Part shown: positions 9,752 through 17,726 of the stretch, one piece after another
Layout: each line of letters starts with the position of its first letter
Numbering within the stretch: the first letter of the stretch is position 1
From: Bacteroidia bacterium
Lineage (GTDB): Bacteria > Bacteroidota > Bacteroidia > Palsa-965
Direction of reading: 5' to 3'
Length of the DNA stretch: 64,000 bases
Assembly (NCBI GenBank): GCA_023151315.1
Contig: JAKLJE010000001.1
Span: 1 to 64,000 of the forward strand
Position numbers and translations under genes: made by a program
Notes under the pieces: generated by a model
What the model was told of the DNA's origin: nothing
Seen by the model: only the letters and a program-made list of their open reading frames with translations
Database searches by the model: none

Positions 9752-10753
9752 GTGTTGCGCTACTTCACCTTTTCGCGTTTTTGGAATGCAGTATTACTGT
9801 ATTGCAGCTACCATTGGTCAAGATGGTCAGGAAAATCCGCACATGCCGGGAAAGCGATCAGCGTCACAATAGAGCCAACAACATCCTGCAATTTACGTTG
9901 TCCTGAATGTCCAAGCGGATTGCGCAGCTTTACTCGTGCAACCGGAATGATGAAGATGGAGTTGTTTCGTATGATTGCGGACGAGGTTTCTTCTCACGCA
10001 GCATACATGAATTTTTATTTTCAGGGGGAACCTTTTCTGCATCCTGAAATCACGCAGATGTTCGCTTATGCATCTTCGAAGAAACTGTACACTTCAACAA
10101 GCACGAATGCACATTTTCTTGATGAGAAAAAAGCAAGAGAAGTTGTGCAGTCCGGACTGAATCGGTTGATTATTTCGATTGACGGAACAACGCAGGATGT
10201 TTATGAATCTTACCGTATTGGTGGAACGTTGAGTAAGGTGATTGAAGGAACCCGCAATGTTGTGAACGCGAAACGCCAATTGAAGTCTGCAACTCCGCAA
10301 ATTGTTTTTCAGTTTCTGGTGGTGCGGCCGAATGAGCATCAGGTGAATGAAGTAAAAGCGCTGGCCGATGAACTGGGCGTTGACGAAGTTGTTTATAAAT
10401 CTGCACAGGTTTATGATTATGAAAACGGCAATCCGCTGATTCCGCAGAATGATGCGTATTCGCGTTACAAAAAAAACGCTTCAGGAAAGTGGGTGCTGAA
10501 AAACAAAATGGAGAATCAATGCTGGCGCATGTGGCACAGTTGCGTGATTACGTGGGATGGTTATATTGTTCCGTGTTGTTTCGATAAAGACGCGAAGTAC
10601 AAATTGGGATCACTGAATGAACAACCGCTCAGTGTGATTTGGAACAACGAAGCGTATCAAAACTTCAGAGCGCAGTTATTGCGTGGAAGAAATCAAATCG
10701 ACATTTGCACGAATTGTTCGGAGGGCACGAAAGTAGGGTTGGAGGTGGAGTAG
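9752..10753 (+). CDS. Radical SAM protein with SPASM-type C-terminus
   Basis: This 333-residue protein carries the radical SAM cluster motif CNLRCPEC (Cys46, 50, 53). Further radical SAM features follow: FQGEPFLHPE and LIISIDG. The C-terminus has a cysteine set typical of SPASM/Twitch domains (Cys257, 264, 275, 276, 319, 322), which hold auxiliary Fe-S clusters. Such enzymes often modify peptides or proteins, or act in sugar and cofactor chemistry; the substrate here is unknown, and I saw no short precursor peptide beside it. GTG 9752 is preceded 4 nt upstream by TAACTTTA, a near-match to the -7 box. It sits 24 nt after the ASST-like gene, so co-transcription is likely. Confidence 0.85.
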   Translation: MLRYFTFSRFWNAVLLYCSYHWSRWSGKSAHAGKAISVTIEPTTSCNLRCPECPSGLRSFTRATGMMKMELFRMIADEVSSHAAYMNFYFQGEPFLHPEITQMFAYASSKKLYTSTSTNAHFLDEKKAREVVQSGLNRLIISIDGTTQDVYESYRIGGTLSKVIEGTRNVVNAKRQLKSATPQIVFQFLVVRPNEHQVNEVKALADELGVDEVVYKSAQVYDYENGNPLIPQNDAYSRYKKNASGKWVLKNKMENQCWRMWHSCVITWDGYIVPCCFDKDAKYKLGSLNEQPLSVIWNNEAYQNFRAQLLRGRNQIDICTNCSEGTKVGLEVE

Positions 10754-10772
10754 GAGTTTCCGAGTATTTGAT

Positions 10773-11561
10773 TTAGTGTTGTGTTGTATTAATTAGCTTT
10801 CCATCTTCATAATATTCTTCCTTCGTCAATTTGCCATTTTCGTCGTAGTAGTACCACATTCCGACTTTACAATTCCTTGGATCAAATATTTTAACATTCG
10901 GAGATACTTTATACTGTCCTTTAACGCGCCAACTACCATTCTCGTACCATGAATGATGTTGAACGTCGACTTGGCCAGGAGTCCATATTATTTCACTAAT
11001 AACAGCACCGGATTCAGAATAACATTTACCTATGTACCATGGTGATAAACTTGGCTGCGGGTCGAATTTAGGCTGGCCATTTTGATAGTATTCAACAACA
11101 TAATTGACGTCCATCCAATTAATTTCAATTCGTCTGCGTGACTTATAAAGGTGTTTGATAGTTCCGTTCGGATAATATCCAATCTCAATGGCAGTGTCCC
11201 CATCACAATAGGCTTCAAGTAGTAACTGTCCTGTGGGAGACCATTGCTTAGATTCGTAACAAGCATTTACCGGTAGTGATTTGTCTATCCAATAACTTTT
11301 TAGTGTCCCGTTCCTATACCAAGTTGAATCCTGAATTTCTATCGGCCCAAGGCAGTTTATCCACTTTGCTTTTTGGCTGTGCGCCGTATCGTAATAGATA
11401 AGCCATTCTCCGGTTCGCTGATTGCTTTTTAAATGATAGAGAGTATCACCATTGAAAAGAGAGCTCCAGATCACAGAGGTGTCGCCAATCCAAGTTGTCC
11501 TTGTTTGGGAGGGACTTACTAGACTGAACAAAGATGATAGTATGAGCAAAGAAATCCTCAT
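10773..11561 (-). CDS. Exported MORN-repeat-like hypothetical protein
   Basis: This protein of about 262 residues has a signal peptide (MRISLLILSSLFSLVSPSQT). Its body is built from short WYxNGxxK-type units: WYRNGTLKSYW, YYPNGTIK, YYQNGQPK, WYENGSWRVKGQY and YYYDENGKLTKEEYYEDGKL. This is the YwqK/MORN-2 repeat pattern common in Bacteroidota and of unknown function. The frame is open to 11672, but the extension lacks a signal peptide, so ATG 11561 is preferred. A TATATTCG box (one mismatch to TAnnTTTG) lies 3 nt before it. By eye it is more AT-rich than its neighbours. It is convergent with the radical SAM gene. Confidence 0.7.
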   Translation of the reverse strand: MRISLLILSSLFSLVSPSQTRTTWIGDTSVIWSSLFNGDTLYHLKSNQRTGEWLIYYDTAHSQKAKWINCLGPIEIQDSTWYRNGTLKSYWIDKSLPVNACYESKQWSPTGQLLLEAYCDGDTAIEIGYYPNGTIKHLYKSRRRIEINWMDVNYVVEYYQNGQPKFDPQPSLSPWYIGKCYSESGAVISEIIWTPGQVDVQHHSWYENGSWRVKGQYKVSPNVKIFDPRNCKVGMWYYYDENGKLTKEEYYEDGKLINTTQH

Positions 11562-11732
11562 TTCCGAATATAGCGATAAACAGCTGCCAAAGCGCGGAGC
11601 AACGTAGTGAGTTTCATTAAAGTTTAGTGAAGTGACTGAAAGGTTGTCACTTTCGTTAATACTAAAAATCAAATTGTTGCATGTGATTCTGATTCTGTAT
11701 TTCCATGCGTAGCTGAAGAATTACGACATTCC

Positions 11733-12893
11733 CTAAAACGCTTCGCCTACAAAAATGTAAAAGCCCGGACCTTCACGTGTGAATGCAACATCGGCACGCG
11801 TGTAAATATCTTTCTTCGGGAACAGCAGAAAACGTATTCCGCCACCACCGGCAAGCACAACGTTGCGCAATTGCAAAGAATCCCATTGGTTAAATACGGT
11901 TCCTGCTCCAATGAAACCTGCCAATCCCCAACGTTTTGTAAATCGAAATGGTAAAGGCAGCATTCTGAATTCCGCCTGAGTTGCAATGAGGTTGTGATCG
12001 CGATAGCGACCGAGATAATAGCCACGCATCATCATTTCTCCACCCATCAGTGAAAGCTGATTGAACGGAACAGTTCCCCAATTGAATTGTCCCATCAGCT
12101 GCAAAGCAAGCACATTTCGTTTTTGCATAGGAATGAATAAGCGATTGTCAATGAACAAGGTGCTCATGTTGTAATCGCTCCCCCACGATTTATCAGAATG
12201 CAGGTATGCAACTTCGGAATAGAATCCATGCCGCACGTTAAGCACGTTGTGTCGGTTGTCGTAAACCAATCCGGTTCCTATTTCAAGATTGGCATATCCG
12301 TTGGATCCAATCGGTAGTGTAAACGGATCTGTTGTAGCCGGGACAAACTGTACTGATGACAATCGTTGAAAGTCGAGCTCAAGACCTACGTAAAAATTCT
12401 TTTTCACTTTGCGCAGAACGCGTTGTCGTATCTGAAGGGTAACGGCATTTACCTGTGCAATGTGTTCTTCGTGACTTTCAGGGCCTATTCCGAAATAGAG
12501 TAAAGGATAACTCTGCATTTTGGAATGACCAAGCAGAAACCATTTGTTATCGTCGGAATACAAAGCATTATCCAGAATGATTCCGTATTGTTTTTCCAGA
12601 GTGAAAAATGAGAACGCACTGATTTCAGAGAGGCGATTGGTAGTGTCGCGCTTTGCATAAAAAACATACAGACTACTGATGCCGAATTCCCAACTGGTTT
12701 CAGGTGCATAGGCAAGAGTCGGATATCCCAGAAACTGCGGCTTGGACGGTTCTGTTGTATCGTTGATAAGACGATTGATATATCTGACGAGTATATTCGG
12801 ACGTTTCTGTTGTGCGGATGCTTCATGGAGCAATCCAAACAAAAGAATAAGCAGAAACAATCCGGTTCCTCTTTTAACGTTGGTAGCGTACAT
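11733..12893 (-). CDS. Omp85/BamA-type outer-membrane beta-barrel protein
   Basis: This outer-membrane protein of about 386 residues has a signal peptide ending EASAQ. The mature part looks like the beta-barrel half of a bacterial surface antigen (Omp85/BamA/TamA family), with alternating hydrophobic strands, GLVYDNRHNVLNVRHGFYSEV (in part) and a C-terminal GAGTVF...FVGEAF ending in Phe. It lacks the POTRA domains of true BamA, which would need several hundred more residues, so it is a barrel-only member such as a porin or lipid-insertion relative. ATG 12893 was chosen over an ORF start at 12998 because it places the signal peptide at the N-terminus and leaves room for the terminator upstream. 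Confidence 0.75.
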   Translation of the reverse strand: MYATNVKRGTGLFLLILLFGLLHEASAQQKRPNILVRYINRLINDTTEPSKPQFLGYPTLAYAPETSWEFGISSLYVFYAKRDTTNRLSEISAFSFFTLEKQYGIILDNALYSDDNKWFLLGHSKMQSYPLLYFGIGPESHEEHIAQVNAVTLQIRQRVLRKVKKNFYVGLELDFQRLSSVQFVPATTDPFTLPIGSNGYANLEIGTGLVYDNRHNVLNVRHGFYSEVAYLHSDKSWGSDYNMSTLFIDNRLFIPMQKRNVLALQLMGQFNWGTVPFNQLSLMGGEMMMRGYYLGRYRDHNLIATQAEFRMLPLPFRFTKRWGLAGFIGAGTVFNQWDSLQLRNVVLAGGGGIRFLLFPKKDIYTRADVAFTREGPGFYIFVGEAF

Positions 12894-12960
12894 AAGATGA
12901 ATCAGGTATTCTAAGTTATGAAAAACACCGTTTAAAACACGCGGAATCGAAGTTGGGCGG

Positions 12961-12976
12961 ATGTAAGGACTTACAT
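12961..12976. repeat. Perfect 7-bp inverted repeat
   Basis: ATGTAAG-GA-CTTACAT forms a near-perfect palindrome between the Omp85-type gene and a terminator. It could be an operator, but nothing else supports that. Confidence 0.35.
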
Positions 12977-12988
12977 TTCGGACCACAA

Positions 12989-13020
12989 AAAAAAGCACTG
13001 CAGCTTTGCAGTGCTTTTTT
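12989..13020. terminator. Rho-independent terminator
   Basis: GCACTGCA (12995-13002) pairs with TGCAGTGC (13007-13014) around a 4-nt loop, with A-run and T-run flanks on both sides. It lies downstream of frr and upstream of the Omp85-type gene on the minus strand. Confidence 0.85.
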
Positions 13021-13058
13021 AATTACGCCAATCAAGGTTGTTGTCAGACTCAACTCAG

Positions 13059-13198
13059 TAGTACATGGTCAGGCTGAGCGTAGCGGTACAATGTCAGGCT
13101 GAGAGCGTAGCTGTATGATGTCAGGCTGAGCGTAGCGGTACAATGTCAGGCTGAGAGCGTAGCTGTATGATGTCAGGCTGAGCGTAGCCGAAGCCTGG
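13059..13198. repeat. Ordered array of a TGTCAGGCTGAG repeat
   Basis: GTCAGGCTGAG occurs at 13068, 13093, 13120, 13145 and 13172. The spacings alternate 25, 27, 25, 27, which makes a 52-bp higher-order unit repeated about two and a half times. Alternating units read GAGCGTAGCGGTACAAT and GAGAGCGTAGCTGTATGAT. The last copy runs into CGAAGCCTG, which can pair with CAGGCT to form a hairpin. No coding frame is supported. Confidence 0.85.
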
Positions 13199-13200
13199 CA

Positions 13201-13764
13201 TTATACAGTCATAATTTCCTTCTCTTTTGACTCGAGATGCTTGTCTACTTTCAAAACATATGCATCTGTCACCGCCTGAATTTTAGCTTCACCGCCTTTA
13301 CCTTCATCTTCAGGCAAGCCGGCTTTCACGAGCTTTTTCACTTCTTCGTTTGCATCTTTACGTGCAGTACGAACAGATACTTTTGCATTCTCACCTTCTT
13401 CTTTCGCTTTCTTCACGAGTTGCTTACGACGCTCTTCCGTCATTGGAGGAATTGCGCAAATGATCATTGTACCATTGTTGGTTGGATTGAATCCGAGGTT
13501 CGCTGCCTGAATAGCGCGCATGATCGGATCGATCATTGATTTTTCCCAAGGTTGTACAGCAAGTGTACGCGGCTCCGGAGTGTTTACGTTTGCAACCTGA
13601 TTCAACGGTGTGTTGGTTCCGTAATAATCAACCATAATGCCGTCGAGCATTGCAGCACTTGCACGTCCGCCACGGATTTTTGCCAATTCATTTTCAAGGT
13701 GAATCAACGCAGCCTGCATTGATTCTTCTGCAGTATCGATAATAAGCTGAAGTTCTTCGTTCAT
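13201..13764 (-). CDS. frr: Ribosome recycling factor
   Basis: This 187-residue protein is full length for RRF, which with EF-G splits the post-termination ribosome. Typical family text is visible: LAKIRGGRASAAMLDGI near the N-terminus, YYGTNTPLNQVANV, PEPRTLAVQPWEKSMI, LGFNPTNNGTMI and PMTEERRKQLVKKAKEEGENAKVSVR. It is the last gene of the rplM-rpsI-rpsB-tsf-pyrH-frr block and lies 47 bp after pyrH. A TACATTTA box about 20 nt before the start could give an extra promoter. The stop sits at the edge of the TGTCAGGCTGAG repeat array. Confidence 0.98.
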   Translation of the reverse strand: MNEELQLIIDTAEESMQAALIHLENELAKIRGGRASAAMLDGIMVDYYGTNTPLNQVANVNTPEPRTLAVQPWEKSMIDPIMRAIQAANLGFNPTNNGTMIICAIPPMTEERRKQLVKKAKEEGENAKVSVRTARKDANEEVKKLVKAGLPEDEGKGGEAKIQAVTDAYVLKVDKHLESKEKEIMTV

Positions 13765-13811
13765 AATATTCTCTTCGTTTGAGTAAATGTACTAAAGATC
13801 ATTTAGAATTC

Positions 13812-14519
13812 TCAGAGGGAAACCAGCGTTCCTACTTTCTCTCCGTCAATCACTTTCTTCAGATTGCCCTTCTTGTTCATATCAAATACAATGATCGGCA
13901 ACTTGTTCTCCTTGCAGAGTGTGAAAGCTGTAAGATCCATCACGTTCAGATTCTTTTCATAAACTTCATCAAAAGAAATGGTCTCATAACGCGTAGCAGT
14001 TTTGTCTTTCTCCGGATCGGCAGTGTAAATTCCGTCTACACGCGTTCCTTTCAGGACTACTTCTGCTTCAATTTCAATGGCACGCAATGATGCAGCTGTG
14101 TCTGTTGTGAAATACGGGTTGCCAGTACCTGCACCGAAAATCACCACACGGTTCTTCTCAAGGTGACGCACAGCTCTGCGACGAATAAACGGTTCACAGA
14201 TTTTGTTCATTTCAATTGCAGACTGAAGACGTGATGGCACATCCAGTTTTTCCAAAGCAGCCTGCAAGGCCATGCTGTTAATCATTGTAGCAAGCATTCC
14301 CATGTAGTCGCCCTGAACACGATCCATGCCGCCGTCTGCCGCCTGAATTCCGCGGAAAATATTTCCACCGCCGATTACAATTGCAACCTGTGCGCCTGAA
14401 TCTGCAATGGTCTTGATCTCTTCTGCATATTGATTCAGCATGTTGTGATCAATACCGAACTGTTTGTCGCCCATCAGCGATTCACCGCTGAGCTTGAGAA
14501 GTATTCTTTTGTATTTCAT
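13812..14519 (-). CDS. pyrH: UMP kinase
   Basis: This 235-residue amino-acid-kinase fold enzyme phosphorylates UMP to UDP with ATP. Family signatures are [14 protein letters not shown] at the N-terminus, [22 protein letters not shown] and [16 protein letters not shown]. The ATG at 14519 was chosen because family members begin [12 protein letters not shown]; the longer frame would start with TTG. It follows tsf across a strong terminator, so its expression depends on readthrough or its own promoter. The order tsf-pyrH-frr is the one conserved in many bacteria. Confidence 0.97.
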   Translation of the reverse strand: MKYKRILLKLSGESLMGDKQFGIDHNMLNQYAEEIKTIADSGAQVAIVIGGGNIFRGIQAADGGMDRVQGDYMGMLATMINSMALQAALEKLDVPSRLQSAIEMNKICEPFIRRRAVRHLEKNRVVIFGAGTGNPYFTTDTAASLRAIEIEAEVVLKGTRVDGIYTADPEKDKTATRYETISFDEVYEKNLNVMDLTAFTLCKENKLPIIVFDMNKKGNLKKVIDGEKVGTLVSL

Positions 14520-14531
14520 ATTCAAAAGGTC

Positions 14532-14563
14532 AAAAAAAATCTCCGCATTGCGGAGATTTTTTT
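14532..14563. terminator. Rho-independent terminator between tsf and pyrH
   Basis: ATCTCCGC (14539-14546) and GCGGAGAT (14550-14557) form an 8-bp stem with a 3-nt loop and A/T runs on both sides. It lies inside the tsf-pyrH interval and probably attenuates transcription from the ribosomal-protein block into pyrH-frr. Confidence 0.85.
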
Positions 14564-14577
14564 AATTCAATAATTGA

Positions 14578-15402
14578 TTAGCTCAGTGAGATTCGACGGA
14601 AAGCAGAAACTGTTGCTTCTTTATCAGCTCCCTGAATGTACTGACGAACTGTAAGCTTCGCATCTTTAATGAACTCCTGGTTAAGAAGTGTGCTCTCCTT
14701 GTAGAACTTGTTGAGTTTGCCCTGAGCAATTTTCTCAACCATATCTTCAGGCTTACCTTCCTGACGTGTAGTTTCACGTGCGATTTCCAATTCGCGCTCC
14801 AACATTGTAGTGTCAACGTCCGCTTTATCAACCGCAACCGGTGACATAGCAGCAGTTTGCATAGCAACATCTTTCGCAACTGTTTCGCCAACTGCTTTGT
14901 TGAACGCAACAATTACAGCAAGACGGTTACCAGGGTGGTTGTAAGCAACAACCTGAGGCGACTCAAGTTGCTCGTAACGCGACAATTCAATTTTCTCGCC
15001 GATAACACCAACCTGCTCGATTACTTTCTCTCCAACGCTCATGCCGTTTCCGTAAGGAAGAGCAAGCAACGCAGCGAGATCCGCAGGTTTCTGGTTCAAT
15101 GCGATTTCAGCCATTGCAGTTGCAACTTTTCCGAAATCTTCATTCTTCGCAACGAAGTCTGTTTCGCAGTTCAGAACAACAACAACACCACGGTTGCCGT
15201 TTGTCTGAGCGATAACGAATCCTTCTTTTGCATCACGGTCACTGCGGTTAGCAGCAACTTTTTGTCCCTTCTTGCGAAGAAGATCGATAGCTGCTTCGAA
15301 GTCACCGTTTGTTTCAGTGAGCGCTTTTTTGCAGTCCATCATTCCGGCACCGGTGATGGTGCGGAGTTTATTTACGTCTGATGCGGTTATAGTAACTGAC
15401 AT
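14578..15402 (-). CDS. tsf: Translation elongation factor Ts
   Basis: At 274 residues this is the usual EF-Ts length. It is the nucleotide-exchange factor for EF-Tu. The N-terminal UBA-like segment (VNKLRTITGAGMMDCKKAL) and the family signature CETDFVAKNEDF are clear. The core domain contains EKIELSRYE and MQTAAMSPVAV. It starts 31 bp after the rpsB stop and is followed by a terminator, so rpsB-tsf end a transcript here. Confidence 0.98.
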   Translation of the reverse strand: MSVTITASDVNKLRTITGAGMMDCKKALTETNGDFEAAIDLLRKKGQKVAANRSDRDAKEGFVIAQTNGNRGVVVVLNCETDFVAKNEDFGKVATAMAEIALNQKPADLAALLALPYGNGMSVGEKVIEQVGVIGEKIELSRYEQLESPQVVAYNHPGNRLAVIVAFNKAVGETVAKDVAMQTAAMSPVAVDKADVDTTMLERELEIARETTRQEGKPEDMVEKIAQGKLNKFYKESTLLNQEFIKDAKLTVRQYIQGADKEATVSAFRRISLS

Positions 15403-15433
15403 TCTGTTTGAATAATAAACTGTTCAACAATAA

Positions 15434-16291
15434 TTAAGCGCGTGGTGAAGACTTGCGAGCAGGTCCTTTAGCTGCAGGGCGTGCCGGTTTTTTAGCACCG
15501 CCTTTTTTAGCACCACCTTCTTCTTCTTCACCTGCAGTTTCGTACTTCTTCAGTTTACGCTCGTCGAGATCCTCAACTTCTTCTTCTCCTTTGTCTTTGT
15601 CGATCTTACGCTCTTCAAGACCTTCAGCTACTGCCTTGCAAACGATGTCAAGGATCAGGCTGATTGAAGTTGAAGCGTCGTCGTTCGCAGGAATTGCGAA
15701 GTCAACTACGTTAGGATCTGCGTTGGTATCAACCATTGCAAAAGTCGGGATTCCGAGACGGTGAGCTTCTGCAACTGCGATGTGTTCGTTCACAACGTCA
15801 ACGATGAAGATAGCAGCAGGAAGACGTGTAAGGTCAGCGATTGAACCGAGGTTGTGCTCGAGTTTCGCGCGCTCACGTGAAAGCATCAGACGCTCTTTCT
15901 TGGAAAGGATTTCCCAAGTGCCGTCAGTAGCCATTTTGTCGATGCTTGCCATTTTGCGGATCGCTTTACGGATCGTAGCAAAGTTGGTAAGCATACCGCC
16001 GGGCCAACGCTCAGTAACGTATGGCATGCCGATTTTCTTCACGCGCTCAGCTACGATATCCTTCGCCTGCTTCTTAGTAGCAACGAAAAGGATTTTCTTT
16101 CCTGAACGTGCGATTTGTTTCATCGCTGTGCATGCTTCCTCCAGTTTTACAACTGTTTTGTTGAGGTCGATAATATGAATTCCATTCTTCTCAGTGAAAA
16201 TGTACGGAGCCATTGCCGGATTCCACTTGCGGCGGAGGTGACCGAAATGTGCACCTGCCTCGAGAAGTTCGTTGAATGATGTTCTTGACAT
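15434..16291 (-). CDS. rpsB: 30S ribosomal protein S2 with charged C-terminal extension
   Basis: The 285-residue S2 core starts FNELLEAGAHFGHLRRKWNPAM and includes FVATKKQAKDIV, TERWPGGMLTNFATI and DTNADPNVVDFAIPANDDA, all family signatures. After about residue 225 there is an extra tail of some 60 residues, first acidic (EEEVEDLDE) and then rich in Gly, Ala, Lys and Pro (KKGGAKKPARPAAKGPARK). Such tails occur in Bacteroidota S2 and may contact rRNA or partner proteins. It sits between rpsI and tsf in the same direction. Confidence 0.98.
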   Translation of the reverse strand: MSRTSFNELLEAGAHFGHLRRKWNPAMAPYIFTEKNGIHIIDLNKTVVKLEEACTAMKQIARSGKKILFVATKKQAKDIVAERVKKIGMPYVTERWPGGMLTNFATIRKAIRKMASIDKMATDGTWEILSKKERLMLSRERAKLEHNLGSIADLTRLPAAIFIVDVVNEHIAVAEAHRLGIPTFAMVDTNADPNVVDFAIPANDDASTSISLILDIVCKAVAEGLEERKIDKDKGEEEVEDLDERKLKKYETAGEEEEGGAKKGGAKKPARPAAKGPARKSSPRA

Positions 16292-16327
16292 GAACTCTTC
16301 TTTATTAATGAGTGTAATAATCGTGAA

Positions 16328-16714
16328 TTAACGTTTGCTGAACTGGAAGCGACGACGTGCTTTGCGGCGACCGAACTTCTTACGTTCAACCATGCGCGGA
16401 TCACGTGTGATCAGACCGTCAGCGCGAAGCTTTGACTTCAATTCTCCGTCTGTTTCAACCAGAGCACGGGAAATTGCAAGGCGGATAGCTTCTGCCTGTC
16501 CTGTGTAACCGCCACCTTCAACATTAACACGGATATCATACTGTCCGTTGTTTCCTGTCAAAGCCAATGGCTGAGTTACTTTGTTCTGAAGAACTTCCGT
16601 TGGGAAGTACTCTTTATAATCGCGGTTATTAACTGTGATTGTTCCGTTGCCGCGCTCCATGTAGATACGTGCAACAGCTGTCTTACGACGTCCGAGTGTA
16701 TTGATAACTTCCAT
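16328..16714 (-). CDS. rpsI: 30S ribosomal protein S9
   Basis: This 128-residue S9 starts MEVINTLGRRKTAVARIYM and ends with the conserved basic tail DPRMVERKKFGRRKARRRFQFSKR (in part), whose last residues reach the P-site tRNA in ribosome structures. The ATG shares one base with the stop of rplM (TAATG), so the pair is translationally coupled, as in most bacteria. Confidence 0.98.
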   Translation of the reverse strand: MEVINTLGRRKTAVARIYMERGNGTITVNNRDYKEYFPTEVLQNKVTQPLALTGNNGQYDIRVNVEGGGYTGQAEAIRLAISRALVETDGELKSKLRADGLITRDPRMVERKKFGRRKARRRFQFSKR

Positions 16715-17178
16715 TATGCTCTTTCCTTAACGGTTTTAAGATCGATTTTCTTTGGATTCTGAGCTTCCTGTTTGTGCTCAGTTCCTGCATAGATGAAAAC
16801 ATTACGACGCAGACGGTCACCAAGAATTGTCTTTGGCAACATACGGCCGATCGCAAGTTCCAGAACGCGCTCAGGCTTGCTGTTCAACAAATCCTTCGGA
16901 GTTGTGAAACGCTGACCTCCCGGATATCCGGTGTGACGCGTGTAAACTTTATCGTTCAGTTTGTTTCCTGTGAAACGAACTTTGTCAGCATTGATAATTA
17001 CAACATTATCTCCGCAATCAACGTGCGGCGTGTAGCTGGTTTTGTGCTTACCACGAACCAGGTAAGCCACTTTAGAGGCAAGGCGACCAACGGTTTCATT
17101 TTCCGCGTCTACCAGAAGCCACTCTTTTTTCACTGTCGCCTTGTTGGCTGAAACAGTTTTGTAAGACTGTGTATCCAC
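16714..17178 (-). CDS. rplM: 50S ribosomal protein L13
   Basis: This 154-residue L13 is slightly longer than the usual 142-150. Signatures are WLLVDAENETVGRLASKVAYLVRGK, DNVVIINADKV, YTRHTGYPGG and LELAIGRMLPK. It is the first gene of the translation block. A full two-part Bacteroidota promoter lies upstream with a leader of about 58 nt. The leader contains a short stem, CTATTAG/CTAATAG type, near 17215-17230, whose role is unknown. Confidence 0.98.
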   Translation of the reverse strand: MDTQSYKTVSANKATVKKEWLLVDAENETVGRLASKVAYLVRGKHKTSYTPHVDCGDNVVIINADKVRFTGNKLNDKVYTRHTGYPGGQRFTTPKDLLNSKPERVLELAIGRMLPKTILGDRLRRNVFIYAGTEHKQEAQNPKKIDLKTVKERA

Positions 17179-17236
17179 TTGTTCTGTTTTATTATTAGTT
17201 CTACGTGAGCAGAATCCTATTTACTAATAGGGGTTG

Positions 17237-17267
17237 CAAAGATATATACAAACACAGCGCGACCAAA
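17237..17267 (-). promoter_or_regulatory. Promoter of the rplM-rpsI block
   Basis: On the minus strand TTTG (17264-17267) is followed by a 19-nt spacer and TATCTTTG (17237-17244), matching the Bacteroidota -33/-7 consensus TTTG-N19-21-TAnnTTTG. This is one of the two complete promoters seen in the window. Confidence 0.75.
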
Positions 17268-17372
17268 CGCAGAGGCACATTTCCTCAGGAATACAGCTGA
17301 AAATCAGCAAAAACCGCAGATTTCAAGACTATTCACCCGAGTACTAAAACATTATAATGTCTTATAAAACAA

Positions 17373-17391
17373 ACAAAATAGTTATATTTGT
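17373..17391. promoter_or_regulatory. hipBA promoter with overlapping inverted repeat
   Basis: TATATTTG (17383-17390) is a perfect -7 box. It is overlapped by an inverted repeat with arms ACAAA (17373-17377) and TTTGT (17387-17391). HipB-type repressors bind palindromes at their own promoter, so this is a plausible operator. The assignment is inferred from position. Confidence 0.45.
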
Positions 17392-17408
17392 ATTATTAAA
17401 CAGACAAA

Positions 17409-17726
17409 TTGAAGAAGCCAATACTTCTTTTACCAGCCACTGCAAGAAAACTGCAGGAGATGGGGAGAAATCTCCGTCTTGCTCGACTCCGTCGTCGTTT
17501 ATCGGCCGAACAGCTTTCCATGCGTGCAGGAATCAGTCGTTCTACTTTATGGATGATTGAGAAAGGTTCTCCGGCTGTAGCAATAGGTGCCTATGCGCAA
17601 GTATTGTTTGTGCTCGGACTCGACAACGATTTACTTTCTGTCGGGTCGGATGATGAATTGGGAAGAAAACTTCAGGACGCAGATTTACAAGTGAAGAAGC
17701 GCGCACCAAAAAAGAAATCCGCATGA
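17409..17726 (+). CDS. hipB: HipB-like XRE-family antitoxin/repressor
   Basis: This small DNA-binding protein (105 residues from TTG 17409) has a Cro/C1-type helix-turn-helix at about 18-78. Recognition features are GRNLRLARLRRRLSAEQLS followed by AGISRSTLWMIEKG. The C-terminus is basic (KKRAPKKKSA). Its stop overlaps the hipA start in ATGA, the usual HipB-HipA arrangement, so it should neutralise HipA and repress the operon. The start is uncertain: TTG 17409 lies 18 nt after a -7 box, while the next ATG, at 17460, would begin right at the HTH. Confidence 0.85.
   Translation: MKKPILLLPATARKLQEMGRNLRLARLRRRLSAEQLSMRAGISRSTLWMIEKGSPAVAIGAYAQVLFVLGLDNDLLSVGSDDELGRKLQDADLQVKKRAPKKKSA

Noticed and set aside
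9728-10772. RiPP precursor peptide next to the radical SAM gene
   Set aside because: I looked for a short ORF with a leader and core near the gene and saw none on either strand that was supported.
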